Assembly: GCA_000018565.1 (NCBI GenBank)
Contig: CP000875.1
Location: 5,285,199 to 5,349,198, forward strand
Reading direction: 5' to 3'
Source: Herpetosiphon aurantiacus DSM 785
GTDB lineage: Bacteria > Chloroflexota > Chloroflexia > Chloroflexales > Herpetosiphonaceae
Length of the DNA: 64,000 bases
The translations under genes and the position numbers were made by a program. Under the pieces are notes generated by a model. The model was not told the DNA's origin, did not search any database, and worked only from the letters and a program-made list of their open reading frames with translations. Positions 34,606 to 44,383 of the stretch are shown piece after piece. Position 1 is the stretch's first letter. Each line of letters opens with the position of its first letter.

Positions 34606-36108
34606 CTAATCGATGCGACGTTCGCTGTATTCTTTCCCATCAAACGTCAGCAAGCGCTTTTTATCATCAAGCACGGTTTCAAGATTGACCGGACGCGTCC
34701 AGATTGTATGAATATGTTTGAGCGTGTCGCGGGCATAATCCATGCGCAAATCGCTGCCTTCATGGCGGTGGCGCAAATACAATTCACCCCGATTATTGTA
34801 GTTGCCATCCTCAACATAAATATAGGGCTGGCCGAAATTGGTTAACCCACTGAGCAATTGCGATTTAATTGCCCCAAAATCGCGGTTGACGATTTCGTAC
34901 AAATCGGTGTCGTTGTTGTGTTTGAAGGTAAACAGTTTGTTCTCGACACAAAATTCAGGTGTAAGAAACTCGTCAAGAAAGGTAATATCGTTGTGGAAGC
35001 GCCGCACCTCAAAGACTTTTTCCATACCCTTGCCAAGCTTCAAATCCCATTCGCGCTTCTCGCGCATATCGTCGCATTGCTCCCAATCCTTGCCAAAACG
35101 CCCGCGATTCCAGCGATCTTCGATGTCGCGCAGCAGTAGCAAACCCAAACGATAGGGGTTTAGTCGGCCTGGATGGGCTGCGACAATTCCGGCATGATGG
35201 TCGGCAAAATCGATAATTTCTGAGGTTTCGGCGGCATGAGTGGTCATAATTCGGCTATGCCAAAAGCTGGCCCAGCCTTCATTGATAATTTTAGTCATGC
35301 CTTGGGGAGCGAAGTAATAGGCCTCGTCGCGCACAATTTCCAAAATATTATGCTGCCAACGATCGAGCGGCGCATAATTCATCAAGAATAACAGCACATC
35401 TTTTTGCGGATTCTCAGGGAATTTACGCATTTTTTGCTGTTCTTCTAAGAGTTTCTCGCGTTGCTGGCGCAAAAATTCCGGTGGATTAATAAAATCCTTC
35501 ATATACGAACGTTCAAACGGCAAGCCTTCGGCAACTTCAATATCGTCATCTTCAACGATTGGCTGGCTAGTTTGGGCTTCAGGGCGATTAATATATGGCG
35601 AATGATAATCGATCAAGTTTTCAATTGATAAGCAAGTATCAATAAATGCTTCAACCGTTTCGTAGCCATAACGATCGATGTAGCGTTGTATTCGTCCGGC
35701 ATGGTTGGCCATGGTGTCGAGCATTTTACGATTGGTTGGCGCAAACCACATATTATTCTTGAAGAAATCGGCATGGCCGGCAACGTGCGCCATTACCGTT
35801 TTCTGGTCAACAATCATATTACCTTCGAGCAAATAGGCATACACTGGATTGGTATTAATCACCATTTCATAAATGATGCTTAATCCATACACATGGCCCT
35901 TGATTAATTGATCATACTCCATTCCGAAGCGCCAATGCGGGTAGCGCGTTGGAAATCCACCCATTGCAGCAACTTCGTACAGTGTATTATAATCAAGGAT
36001 CTGATAAACAATTGGGTAGTAATCGAGGCCATAACGTTTGGCATGACCATCAATTTGCTCCCAGGCTTTTTGTAAGTTGAGGGGTAAATCGTTGTTGCTG
36101 AGTGGCAT
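34606..36108 (-). CDS. spoVR: SpoVR family protein
   Basis: This 500-residue protein belongs to the SpoVR/YcgB family, found beside PrkA and YeaH in many non-sporulating bacteria. Typical segments are [23 protein letters not shown] (in part), [23 protein letters not shown] and [20 protein letters not shown]. The biochemical activity is unknown; the conserved operon links it to starvation and stress signalling. AGAGAGG precedes the ATG. A four-helix-bundle gene and repeats separate it from the DUF444 gene. Confidence 0.95.
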   Translation of the reverse strand: MPLSNNDLPLNLQKAWEQIDGHAKRYGLDYYPIVYQILDYNTLYEVAAMGGFPTRYPHWRFGMEYDQLIKGHVYGLSIIYEMVINTNPVYAYLLEGNMIVDQKTVMAHVAGHADFFKNNMWFAPTNRKMLDTMANHAGRIQRYIDRYGYETVEAFIDTCLSIENLIDYHSPYINRPEAQTSQPIVEDDDIEVAEGLPFERSYMKDFINPPEFLRQQREKLLEEQQKMRKFPENPQKDVLLFLMNYAPLDRWQHNILEIVRDEAYYFAPQGMTKIINEGWASFWHSRIMTTHAAETSEIIDFADHHAGIVAAHPGRLNPYRLGLLLLRDIEDRWNRGRFGKDWEQCDDMREKREWDLKLGKGMEKVFEVRRFHNDITFLDEFLTPEFCVENKLFTFKHNNDTDLYEIVNRDFGAIKSQLLSGLTNFGQPYIYVEDGNYNNRGELYLRHRHEGSDLRMDYARDTLKHIHTIWTRPVNLETVLDDKKRLLTFDGKEYSERRID

Positions 36109-36117
36109 AGAACCTCT

Positions 36118-36163
36118 CTTTGAAAGTCAGAAGGCAAAAATCAAAAGTCAAAAGGCGAGGGCT
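36118..36163. repeat. Family C repeat, left flank of the four-helix-bundle gene
   Basis: AAGTCAGAAGGCAAAAATC and AAAAGTCAAAAGGCGAGGG stand here, and the inverse sense of the same units stands at 36622-36660, so the gene between them is bracketed by imperfect inverted repeats. Confidence 0.7.
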
Positions 36164-36186
36164 AAAAATACAATGAAGGAATGAAG

Positions 36187-36558
36187 CTAAACGGAAGGAT
36201 CAAGATTAGAATGTTGTTTTTTACGTTTAATTACAGTAACAAAAATAGCGATTAATTGCTGAACTTCATCGACGAGATGATGACATTGACGATGATCTAA
36301 TAAGGTTGATTCTTGCAGTAATTCGAGCCAATAACGCGTTTCTTCTAGTTCTTGTAAAGCGATATTGGTTTTTGAAATAAATTCAGCCGCTGAACGCGCA
36401 CGACAAGCTTCACGATAGTTAGCTCCAACAGAGGTTCCTGAACGTAGAATTTGTTGAGCTAAGACTCGCCCTGCTAATGAATTAGGAATGAAATTAACTA
36501 ACTGAATAATATGCAGAGCAAACTTTTTCGTGCGTGCTTGTAAATCTTGCCGCTCCAT
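36187..36558 (-). CDS. Four helix bundle protein (23S rRNA intervening-sequence type)
   Basis: This 123-residue helical protein has the family pattern: LQARTKKFALHIIQLV, ILRSGTSVGANYREA and ISKTNIALQELEETRYWL. Homologues are encoded in 23S rRNA intervening sequences and at many other loci; the function is unknown. It sits between spoVR and DUF444 genes, flanked by inverted family C repeats (36118-36163 and 36622-36660), so it looks like an insertion into the operon. Its codons are AT-richer than neighbours. Confidence 0.9.
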   Translation of the reverse strand: MERQDLQARTKKFALHIIQLVNFIPNSLAGRVLAQQILRSGTSVGANYREACRARSAAEFISKTNIALQELEETRYWLELLQESTLLDHRQCHHLVDEVQQLIAIFVTVIKRKKQHSNLDPSV

Positions 36559-36621
36559 TTCTGCCTCTCTGCTGTGGAAATACGAACATGCATAAAGATA
36601 ATTATGGCGCTCAAGTATGCA

Positions 36622-36660
36622 TGTTCGTATTTTGATTTTTGACTTTCGCCTTTTGACTTG
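36622..36660. repeat. Family C repeat, right flank of the four-helix-bundle gene
   Basis: TTTTTGATTTTTGACTTTCG and CCTTTTGACTTGC, the inverse sense of 36118-36163, run up to the stop of the DUF444 gene. Confidence 0.7.
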
Positions 36661-37764
36661 CTATTTGCCTTTGCCTAAAAAGGCTTTGATTGCATTGTAA
36701 ATATCGTCGCGATCGGCAATTTCGGAAACGACCATGGTTTCATTGGCTCGAAAATTTTCGTTCAGATCATGGGCAAAACGCCCTGATCCATACAATGAAC
36801 GCACTTGGCCGTAACAGAAAAGATTGACTTTGGGCAAAATTTGGTTACGCAGTAGCTCAACACACTCACGGGTATCGCCACCGCCCCAGTTATCGCCATC
36901 GGAAAAATGGAAGGGATAAATATTCCACTCGTCGGGCGAATAATGCTCCTCGATCAGTTTCAACACCAAGCGATAGGCCGACGAAATTTTGGTTCCGCCA
37001 CCCTCGCGAATGCGATAGAAAACGTCTTGGGTCACTTCTTTGGCCGCTGCGTCGTGCACGATGTAGCGCATTTCGAGATGTTTGTATTGGGAACGGAGCC
37101 ACGTTTCGATCCAAAATGCGGTTACCCGTACCAGCTCCTTTTGCTCCTGGCCCATCGAGCCAGAAACATCCATGCTGTAGATGATCACGGCGTTGCTTTC
37201 GGGCATTTCGGTGGTTTTCCAGGTGCGAAAGCGCATGTCATCGCGAATTGGCACCACCACCGGATCATCAGGATCGTACTGACCAGAGGCGACTTGGCGT
37301 TTGAGGGCTTCGCGGAAGGAGCGTTTGAAGTGGCGCAGCGAGTTTGGGCCAACCTTGGTAATGCCCGAATATTTATCTTTTTGCGAGATAATATTCTTGC
37401 TACCTTTGGGTTGAATATTGGGCAATTGCAGTTCTTCGCCCAACAACTGCGCCAGTTCTTCGATGGTCATTTCGACATCAAGCGAATGTTGGCCTGAATC
37501 CTCGCCTGCCTCGCCCGCGCCTGGCTGCGAGCCATCGCCACGCCCGATCGGATCGCCGTTATCGCCCTCGCCCTGCCCCACCCCACCTTGATTTTTGCCA
37601 AAGCGAAAGCGCGGTAAGTCGATTGAGGGCACAGGAATCGAGACCAAGCGTTTGCCTTGGCGGCCAATCATCTCACCATGGGAAATATATTTGCGCAGAT
37701 CTTTCTTAATTTTGCCCCGCACAATTTGGCGGAAGCGATTGAGATCACGTTCAACTCGTTGCAT
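36661..37764 (-). CDS. DUF444 / YeaH-YhbH family VWA protein
   Basis: This 367-residue protein is conserved next to PrkA and SpoVR. A Gly/Asp/Gln-rich low-complexity stretch (about residues 60-95) precedes a von Willebrand A domain with MIDAS YSMDVSGSMGQEQ, about residues 195-340. I start at ATG 37764 with GGTGAG close upstream; a GTG frame to 37803 is longer. It is the middle gene of the prkA operon and is probably phosphorylated or bound by PrkA. Confidence 0.93.
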   Translation of the reverse strand: MQRVERDLNRFRQIVRGKIKKDLRKYISHGEMIGRQGKRLVSIPVPSIDLPRFRFGKNQGGVGQGEGDNGDPIGRGDGSQPGAGEAGEDSGQHSLDVEMTIEELAQLLGEELQLPNIQPKGSKNIISQKDKYSGITKVGPNSLRHFKRSFREALKRQVASGQYDPDDPVVVPIRDDMRFRTWKTTEMPESNAVIIYSMDVSGSMGQEQKELVRVTAFWIETWLRSQYKHLEMRYIVHDAAAKEVTQDVFYRIREGGGTKISSAYRLVLKLIEEHYSPDEWNIYPFHFSDGDNWGGGDTRECVELLRNQILPKVNLFCYGQVRSLYGSGRFAHDLNENFRANETMVVSEIADRDDIYNAIKAFLGKGK

Positions 37765-37844
37765 AGGCTCACCGTTGATTGTTAGTGGAAGGAACGCACG
37801 CAAGCGAACGGATGCCTCATTGAACCCGTTCGCTGTGTCCGAGC

Positions 37845-39923
37845 CTACTTGCGCTGAGTCGCATCGCCACGAGCGAAAATACTCGCGACATAATTCAGCA
37901 CATCGGTAGCACTTTGATCGTTATAGCCAAAATCGCGAATTAAGCGGGTTTTGACCACATCGATTTTTTCTTGAGTATCTTTATCGACAACACTTGAAAC
38001 TAAACTAGTTAGTTTGATGCTGTCTTTTTGATCTTCAAAGAGTTTTAATTCTAAGGCCCGATGGAGTCGTTCATTCGTGCGATAATCAAAGGTTTTGCCT
38101 TCGATTGCTAATGCTCCGATGTAATTCATAATTTCGCGCCGGAAATCATCTTTACGATTATCAGGAATATCGATCTTTTCTTCGATCGAGCGCATCAGCC
38201 GCTCATCTGGTTCCTCATAGGCTCCAGTGAATTTATTCCGCACTTTTTCGCGTTGGGTATAGGCTTTGATATTGTCGATATAATTGGCGCACAAACGCTT
38301 GATAGCTTCTTCATCAGCCGAAATAGCGCGTTGCACTTCATTCTTAACAATATCAGCGTACTCTTCCTTGACAATCGCCAATAATTCGCGATAGCGTTTA
38401 CGATCTTCTTCATTAGTAATGAGTGAGTGGGTTTTGAGGCCGCTTTCTAGCTCATTCATCACCATAAATGGATTGATCCCGCCATCGCTTTGGTAATTGA
38501 CCAAGGCATTGCTAATTTTGTCTTGGATATAGCGTGGAGAGATGCCTTCCATACCTTCACGCCGTGATTCTTTGCGCAATTCTTTGATATTATCTTCAGT
38601 GAAGCCAGGCAATGATTTTCCATTGTAGAGCTTCATCTTTTGCAATAACGTCAAATTAGCGCGTTTTGGTTCTTCAAGTCGGGTTAAAATTGCCCACATT
38701 GCGGCAACTTCGATGGTATGCGGCGCGATATGTACCCGTACATTCTCTGAATTGAAATCCTTTTCGTAAATTCGAATTTCATCACGCAATCGCGTAATGT
38801 ATGGAATATCAATTCGTACAGTACGATCCTTTAATGCTTCCATAAACTCATTATTTTCAAGCTTACGGAATTCTGGTTCATTTGTATGCCCGACGATAAC
38901 TTCATCGATGTGAGTTTGTGCGAACTTCTTGGATTTAATCCGATGTTCTTGTGAAGCACCAAGCAAATCGTATAAAAATGCTGTATCGAGCTTAAGCATT
39001 TCGACAAATTCGATAATGCCACGATTAGCAATATTAAATTCACCATCGAAGCTAAATGCTCGTGGATCGCTATCAGAACCATAAATAGCAATTTTACGAT
39101 AATTAATATCGCCAGTTAATTCAGTGCTATCTTGATTCTTTTCATCTTTTGGTTGAAATGTGCCGATACCGACGCGATCTTGTTCAGAGAAGACGAAGCG
39201 ACGTACACGGACATGGCGCAGCACTTTGGCAAAATCGCCATTGTAACGACGCATCAGATCGCGGAAATTATAGCGACAAGAAGGATCAAGATCACCAGTA
39301 ATTGTAATATGATCGTCTGGTTCGAGGTTGGCATTGAATTCGTTTAAAAATGCCTCGCGCATTTCCATCGGAATCAAGTGCAGCGGATCTTCGTGCATTG
39401 GGCAGGGGTCCCAATCAGCATCCTTGACTTTACCAGCGTCGAGATCTTCGATATCACCTAAAAACCAATCGAATGTATACAGCGCACCTTCCTCACTGCG
39501 CGAGTAGCGTTCGAGACCACGTTTCAGTCGGCGGGCGATGGTTGATTTGGCTGAGCCAACCGGACCATGCAGCAACAGCACCCGTTTTTCTGTGCCATAG
39601 CCGTGAGCCGCAGCCTTGAAGAAATTAACCAAGCGCATTAATGGGATTTCCAAGCCAAAGATGGCATCTTGCTCGTCAAATTCGTTGGTGGTAAAGAAGT
39701 TATAACGAATTAACTTCTTCTTGGCATCGATGAACTCTTCCAAGCCATACGACATAATCATGTCGTAGATCCGTTGGAAGGCATTGCGGGTGACCTTGGG
39801 ATTATTGGCCACGATGTCCAAATAATCCTGGAAAGAGCCAGCCCAATTGAGATTCTGATAGTTTTGCTGATCTTGTAAGGTACTCAGCAATGACATCAGT
39901 TGCGAGCCGGAGGGAGTCGTCAT
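37845..39923 (-). CDS. prkA: PrkA family serine protein kinase / AAA+ protein
   Basis: This 692-residue PrkA has an N-terminal AAA+ part with P-loop GPVGSAKST at residues 120-128 and a C-terminal kinase-like domain. In Bacillus it affects sporulation and Hpr regulation; in enterobacteria (YeaG) it serves nitrogen-starvation and stress responses; protease activity has also been reported. The ATG at 39923 has GGAGG upstream. It heads the operon and a strong promoter lies about 205 bases upstream. Confidence 0.96.
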   Translation of the reverse strand: MTTPSGSQLMSLLSTLQDQQNYQNLNWAGSFQDYLDIVANNPKVTRNAFQRIYDMIMSYGLEEFIDAKKKLIRYNFFTTNEFDEQDAIFGLEIPLMRLVNFFKAAAHGYGTEKRVLLLHGPVGSAKSTIARRLKRGLERYSRSEEGALYTFDWFLGDIEDLDAGKVKDADWDPCPMHEDPLHLIPMEMREAFLNEFNANLEPDDHITITGDLDPSCRYNFRDLMRRYNGDFAKVLRHVRVRRFVFSEQDRVGIGTFQPKDEKNQDSTELTGDINYRKIAIYGSDSDPRAFSFDGEFNIANRGIIEFVEMLKLDTAFLYDLLGASQEHRIKSKKFAQTHIDEVIVGHTNEPEFRKLENNEFMEALKDRTVRIDIPYITRLRDEIRIYEKDFNSENVRVHIAPHTIEVAAMWAILTRLEEPKRANLTLLQKMKLYNGKSLPGFTEDNIKELRKESRREGMEGISPRYIQDKISNALVNYQSDGGINPFMVMNELESGLKTHSLITNEEDRKRYRELLAIVKEEYADIVKNEVQRAISADEEAIKRLCANYIDNIKAYTQREKVRNKFTGAYEEPDERLMRSIEEKIDIPDNRKDDFRREIMNYIGALAIEGKTFDYRTNERLHRALELKLFEDQKDSIKLTSLVSSVVDKDTQEKIDVVKTRLIRDFGYNDQSATDVLNYVASIFARGDATQRK

Positions 39924-40136
39924 AGTTGGCCTCCTACATCACCGCCACGCGGCGGGAACAGAGCGACGACGGAGGGGTGGGGTCCGCCGATAGATACCGA
40001 GGAACGCGGACAAAGCCGACTGAAAATGAGCCAACACCAAAGCACGGCAATTGTTCTGGCAGGTTGATAAGCTTTGAGAATGTGCGCTGCCAGAGGATGG
40101 TTTAAGAGGAAGTGCCGTTGCTACTTCGGCTTTTCA

Positions 40137-40165
40137 ATTATAGCAATCGCAAGATTCATCGTCAA
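40137..40165 (-). promoter_or_regulatory. Promoter of the prkA-DUF444-spoVR operon
   Basis: -35 TTGACG (40165-40160), a 17-base spacer and -10 TATAAT (40142-40137) on the minus strand. The expected transcript would start near 40130 and carry about 205 untranslated bases before prkA. In that leader (39924-40130) I see a short GC hairpin near 39949-39958 and nothing else recognisable. Confidence 0.8.
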
Positions 40166-40215
40166 GAAACAAATGTGCCGCAAAAGTACCGTTTTTATAG
40201 CCTACCATAGGGGAT

Positions 40216-40788
40216 TTAGCTACCTGATTGGTTACTCTGCAAACTCGCTTGCAGGTCGAGAATCTGTTGGTACAGCGCTTCAGCATTGGGCACACCTTCA
40301 AAAAAAGTGGAAAATCCACTGTTTACCCCAAGGAATAAATATTGGGGGAGCGCTGGTTTATCATTGAAGATAATACTTTGCTGGCCATTCGGCAGGCGAT
40401 CAAGGACAACGGAGTCGATTCGTGCCAAATGGTGGCTATGTTGATAATCGCGTTTCAACCAATGGATGTGAATCAATGCTCGACGGTTGGTCAGCATATA
40501 GTAGGTATGGCGGCGTAAGTAGCGGCCCAAAAACAACCTACCAATTCCCATATAACTTGCAAATGAAACAAATAAGCCAAGGATAATCCAGTTCGCCGAC
40601 GTTGATTGTTTCCCATCTGCAAAGATAACTTGCGTAATTCCGAAATAAAGCCACAATCCACCAAAAACTATGGGCGCAAGATCAACGGGATAAAACTTAA
40701 AGCCTTGGACCGGCTGGCCTTGCCACAGAATTTCTTCATTAGGCAGTAGTTTCAAATGCTGATTGTTGACTGGAACGCTGTAGCTCAT
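40216..40788 (-). CDS. Membrane protein with bacterial PH domain
   Basis: This 190-residue protein has two membrane helices (about residues 28-50 and 62-80) and then a bPH-like domain, RRHTYYMLTNRRALIHIHWL being the typical opening. A similar layout is common in proteins of unknown function in many bacteria. I start at ATG 40788 with GGAGAAATT upstream. It is divergent from the P450 gene and might share the regulatory region at 40896-40947. Confidence 0.78.
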   Translation of the reverse strand: MSYSVPVNNQHLKLLPNEEILWQGQPVQGFKFYPVDLAPIVFGGLWLYFGITQVIFADGKQSTSANWIILGLFVSFASYMGIGRLFLGRYLRRHTYYMLTNRRALIHIHWLKRDYQHSHHLARIDSVVLDRLPNGQQSIIFNDKPALPQYLFLGVNSGFSTFFEGVPNAEALYQQILDLQASLQSNQSGS

Positions 40789-40895
40789 CTTAATTTCTCC
40801 ATCATCTAAATCGACTCCATTGGTACGCTCTAGCACGCTGTTTGTTCCATGACCCTAGCCCATAGTTCTCTTAACATTTGTTCATCCAATGCCGC

Positions 40896-40947
40896 TTGCA
40901 TTTGAGCTACACTCTGGTTATTATTTATGAACGGAATTCATAAATAA
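40896..40947 (+). promoter_or_regulatory. P450 promoter with embedded palindromic operator
   Basis: -35 TTGCAT (40896-40901), 17 bases, -10 TATTAT (40919-40924). TTATTTATGAA (40921-40931) and TTCATAAATAA (40937-40947) are exact inverted repeats with a 5-base centre, overlapping the -10 and start site. This is the layout of a repressor-controlled promoter; the regulator is not in view. Confidence 0.75.
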
Positions 40948-41022
40948 CGTTTTGCGGCGAATAAACTCACTCTATTCAGCGAACGATAATGCAACAACGG
41001 CAATACAGCCTGGAGGTGGCAC

Positions 41023-42402
41023 ATGACGGTTAAGATGTTACCTGGCCCCAAAGGAACCCGCCTCGGTGGAAGTCGGCGCGATTTACATAAATATGGCCCG
41101 TTGGGCTTTTTCGAATATCTAGCAAGTTTTGGCGATTTCACGACCTGTCGCATGGGGCCGTTTCGGGTCTATCTGGTCAATGATCCGGCTGGGATTCAAG
41201 AGCTTTTGGTGACCAATCGCGATAAGGTGCGCAAAAATGGCGGCGATCGCGAGTTGCTTTCGCGCTTTTTAGGCAATGGTTTGCTCAGCAATGATGGCGC
41301 TGATCATCAAAAGCAGCGCAAATTGGTTCAGCCTGCGTTTCATATGAAGCGCATTCAGGCCTACGCTGAAACCATGGTTGAGCATACCCAAGCCATGCTC
41401 GAACGTTGGCACGATGGCGCGATTCTGGATATGGATCAGGCCATGATGGAATTGACCTTGACGATTGTGACTAAAACCCTCTTCAATGCAGACATTAGCG
41501 AACAAGAAGTGCGCCAAGTTAGCCAAGCCATGGAAGATATTCAGGTTAACTTTACAATTATCTCGGAGCAAAGTGTACCGCTGCCGCGCTGGGTTCCAAC
41601 GCGGGCTAATCGGGCGCTGGAACATGCCAGCAAACAGATCGATCAAGTGGTGCAGCGGGTGATTCGCGAACGCCGTGCCAGTGGCGAGGATACTGGCGAT
41701 CTCTTGTCGATGTTATTGCTCTCAATCGATGATGGCAATGGCCAAGGCATGACCGACCAACAAGTGCGCGATGAAGTAGTGACACTGTTTTTGGCTGGTC
41801 ACGAAACCACTGCCAATACCTTAACTTGGTGCAGCTACTTGCTCAGCCAAGCGCCTGAGGTGCGCCAACGCTTGCAAGCCGAAGTTGATGAGGTGTTGCA
41901 AGGCCGCCCAGTTACTTTGCAAGATTTGCAAAAATTGCCCTATACTGAAATGGTGATCAAAGAGACCTTGCGCATGTATCCGCCGGCTTATGCCTTGAGT
42001 GCCCGCGTGCCAACCGAAAATATTACGGTGCTTGGCCAAACGATTACCCCACGTCAGGCCGCCATGGTTTCGCCCTATGCTATGCATCATAATCCGCGTT
42101 ACTGGCCTGAACCAGAGCGCTTCGACCCTGAACGATTTAGCCCAGAGCAAGAACGGGCACGCCATAAATATGCCTATATTCCATTTGGGGCTGGCTCACG
42201 GGTCTGCATTGGCAACGTTTTTGCCATGATGGAAGCCCAATTATTGTTGGCAACCATGATGCAGCATTATGATTTCACGCTTGATCCAACCCAACGAGTC
42301 GAGTATGATCCGCAAATTACCTTAGGGGTGAAACATGGCTTGCGGGTACGTTTAGCTCAACGCCAACCAGTGGAGCAAAGCCTCGAATTTGCAAAAAGCT
42401 GA
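41023..42402 (+). CDS. Cytochrome P450
   Basis: This 459-residue monooxygenase has all hallmarks: I-helix AGHETT at 258-263, ETLR at 314-317, PERFDPERF, and the haem loop FGAGSRVCIG with Cys395. It is related to CYP102/CYP4-like soluble bacterial P450s by its FGAGSR motif; the substrate is unknown. It has no N-terminal membrane anchor. No ferredoxin or reductase gene is adjacent, so electron partners must come from elsewhere. GGAGGTGGC precedes the ATG. Confidence 0.96.
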   Translation: MTVKMLPGPKGTRLGGSRRDLHKYGPLGFFEYLASFGDFTTCRMGPFRVYLVNDPAGIQELLVTNRDKVRKNGGDRELLSRFLGNGLLSNDGADHQKQRKLVQPAFHMKRIQAYAETMVEHTQAMLERWHDGAILDMDQAMMELTLTIVTKTLFNADISEQEVRQVSQAMEDIQVNFTIISEQSVPLPRWVPTRANRALEHASKQIDQVVQRVIRERRASGEDTGDLLSMLLLSIDDGNGQGMTDQQVRDEVVTLFLAGHETTANTLTWCSYLLSQAPEVRQRLQAEVDEVLQGRPVTLQDLQKLPYTEMVIKETLRMYPPAYALSARVPTENITVLGQTITPRQAAMVSPYAMHHNPRYWPEPERFDPERFSPEQERARHKYAYIPFGAGSRVCIGNVFAMMEAQLLLATMMQHYDFTLDPTQRVEYDPQITLGVKHGLRVRLAQRQPVEQSLEFAKS

Positions 42403-42429
42403 GAGCTATGGTAGTATACGCGGGCGCGT

Positions 42430-42506
42430 GGGCAGTTAGCTCAGTTGGTTAGAGCGCCACGTTGACATCGTGGAGGTCACTGGTTCGAGTCCAGTACCGC
42501 CCACCA
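42430..42506 (+). tRNA. tRNA-Val (GAC)
   Basis: A 77-base cloverleaf with encoded CCA. The acceptor GGGCAGT pairs with ACCGCCC (one A-C mismatch), the D arm is GCTCAGTTGGTTAGAGC, the anticodon stem CCACG/CGTGG encloses loop TTGACAT with anticodon GAC at 42464-42466, and the T arm is CTGGTTCGAGTCCAG. Confidence 0.95.
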
Positions 42507-42511
42507 CTCGC

Positions 42512-42539
42512 AAATCGCCCTCGTTGAGGGCGATTTTTT
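42512..42539 (+). terminator. Intrinsic terminator of tRNA-Val
   Basis: AAATCGCCCTC (42512-42522) pairs with GAGGGCGATTT (42526-42536) across three bases, followed by more T. It ends the tRNA transcript. Confidence 0.9.
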
Positions 42540-42606
42540 ATTTGTGTAGGTTTTTGCGGTGGTTTAGCCCTTTGAGAGTAGCAACAATCTAGCAAGGAGT
42601 TCTGGC

Positions 42607-44292
42607 ATGAGTTTGAAGATTGACCCACGCGATTGGGCCACAGTTCAGCCCTACTACGATTCACTTGCAGCCGAAGAGCTTACGGCTGCCAATGCAACTG
42701 CTTGGTTAGGCCGTTGGAGTGAGTTGGAAGCCCATTTGCAAGAATTCGGCTTCAAGGCCTATCGGGCGATGACCGAAAATACGCAGGATCAGGCCGCCGA
42801 AGAGCTGTACCTCTACACAATTGAGGAGTTGACCCCGAAATCCAAGGTTGCCGCCCAAACCTTGAAAGAAAAAATTTTGGCGCTTGATCCAACGCTGTTG
42901 CCAGCCAAAATGCAAGAAATGCTGCGGCGATTTCATGCTGAAGCCAATTTATTCCGCGAAGAAAATGTGCCACTATTGACCGAAGTTGAGCGCCTGAGTG
43001 CGGAATTTAGCAAATTGATGGGTGCAATGAGCGTTGAGTGGCAAGGCGAAACCCTGACCATGCAAGCAGTCGTTAAGCTGTTTAGCGACCCAGATCGCAG
43101 TGTGCGCGAAGCTGCATTTAAGGCTTATCATAGCCGTTTTTTGCAAGACCGAGCAGCTTTCAACGAGATTTATCTCAAGCAACTTAAGCTTCGTCGCCAA
43201 ATTGCCACCAATGCAGGTAAAGCCAGCTATTTGGATTATGTCTGGGATCTCTATGGGCGCTTCGATTATACGCCTGCCGATTGCCGCACCTTCCACGATG
43301 CAATTGAACATGAAGTTGTGCCGTTGGTTGAAAAATGGTTGGCAGTCCATCAAGCCGAATTAGGCGTTGATAGCTTGCGACCATGGGATATTTTGGTTGA
43401 TTCGCAATCACGCCCAGCTTTAACTCCATTCCAAAGCGCCGATGAACTCGAAAGCGTCTGCCAAACAATCTTCGATCGCGTTGATCCTGAACTGGGAGCG
43501 CAATACACTCGCATGCGTGATGGCTGGCTTGATTTGGATTCACGGCCTGGTAAAGCACCTGGTGGTTATTGTGGCGGGATGTTTGTTTCCAAAGTGCCCT
43601 ACATTTTTATGAATGCGGTTGGCACCCATGATGATGTCCAAACCATGTTGCACGAAGGTGGCCATGCTTTCCACTTTATGGAATCATCGGCAACCAACGA
43701 TTTGATTTGGAATTACGATGGGCCAACTGAATTTTGTGAAGTCGCTTCGATGGCGATGGAATTGTTGGCAGCGCCCTATTTAGCCAACGCTAAGGGCGGT
43801 TTCTACAGCGAAACTGATGCCCGTCGTGCTCGTGCAGAGCATCTTTGGAGTATGCTCAAATTCTTGCCCTATATGGCGACCGTCGATGCCTTCCAACATT
43901 GGGTCTACATTGAAGCGCCTGAAGATGTAACGGCTGAGCAGCTTGATGCCGTGTGGAAAGACCTCTATCAGCGCTTTATGAGTGGGGTGAATTGGGATGG
44001 CTTCGAAGATGTACAGACCACAGGCTGGCATCGCAAGCAGCATATTTTTGAAGCTCCGCTCTATTATGTAGAGTATGGCTTAGCCCAATTGGGGGCGCAA
44101 CAAGTTTGGCGCAACGCTTTAGCTGATCAAGCGCAGGCCGTAGCACAATATCGCGCAGCCTTAGCCTTGGGCAATACCAAACCACTGAGTCAATTATTTG
44201 CAGCGGCTGGGGCAAAATTTGCCTTCGATCGGGCAACTGTCGGCGAATTAGCCCGCTTAGTCGATCAGCATCTGACCACACTCCGTGATTAA
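42607..44292 (+). CDS. M3 family oligoendopeptidase
   Basis: This 561-residue zinc metallopeptidase of the PepF/thimet group has HEGGH at 349-353 (HExxH) and the third ligand in EFCEVASM about 25 residues on. It cleaves short peptides in the cytosol. AGCAAGGAG lies upstream of the ATG. It is monocistronic and ends at the terminator at 44307. Confidence 0.93.
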   Translation: MSLKIDPRDWATVQPYYDSLAAEELTAANATAWLGRWSELEAHLQEFGFKAYRAMTENTQDQAAEELYLYTIEELTPKSKVAAQTLKEKILALDPTLLPAKMQEMLRRFHAEANLFREENVPLLTEVERLSAEFSKLMGAMSVEWQGETLTMQAVVKLFSDPDRSVREAAFKAYHSRFLQDRAAFNEIYLKQLKLRRQIATNAGKASYLDYVWDLYGRFDYTPADCRTFHDAIEHEVVPLVEKWLAVHQAELGVDSLRPWDILVDSQSRPALTPFQSADELESVCQTIFDRVDPELGAQYTRMRDGWLDLDSRPGKAPGGYCGGMFVSKVPYIFMNAVGTHDDVQTMLHEGGHAFHFMESSATNDLIWNYDGPTEFCEVASMAMELLAAPYLANAKGGFYSETDARRARAEHLWSMLKFLPYMATVDAFQHWVYIEAPEDVTAEQLDAVWKDLYQRFMSGVNWDGFEDVQTTGWHRKQHIFEAPLYYVEYGLAQLGAQQVWRNALADQAQAVAQYRAALALGNTKPLSQLFAAAGAKFAFDRATVGELARLVDQHLTTLRD

Positions 44293-44306
44293 TCGCCAAA
44301 CCAATT

Positions 44307-44347
44307 CAAAACCGGATCAAGGCTTGCCAGCGCTTGATCCGGTTTTG
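44307..44347. terminator. Terminator between convergent genes
   Basis: CAAAACCGGATCAAG (44307-44321) pairs perfectly over 15 bp with CTTGATCCGGTTTTG (44333-44347). It serves the M3 peptidase gene and perhaps the aro operon from the other side. Confidence 0.85.
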
Positions 44348-44383
44348 ATATTTAGCATTGGGCCTACGCATTAACGTTTACTA

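Noticed and set aside
36907-37497. 196-codon plus-strand frame opposite the DUF444 gene
   Set aside because: Antisense shadow of a strongly conserved gene; the protein has no recognisable pattern.
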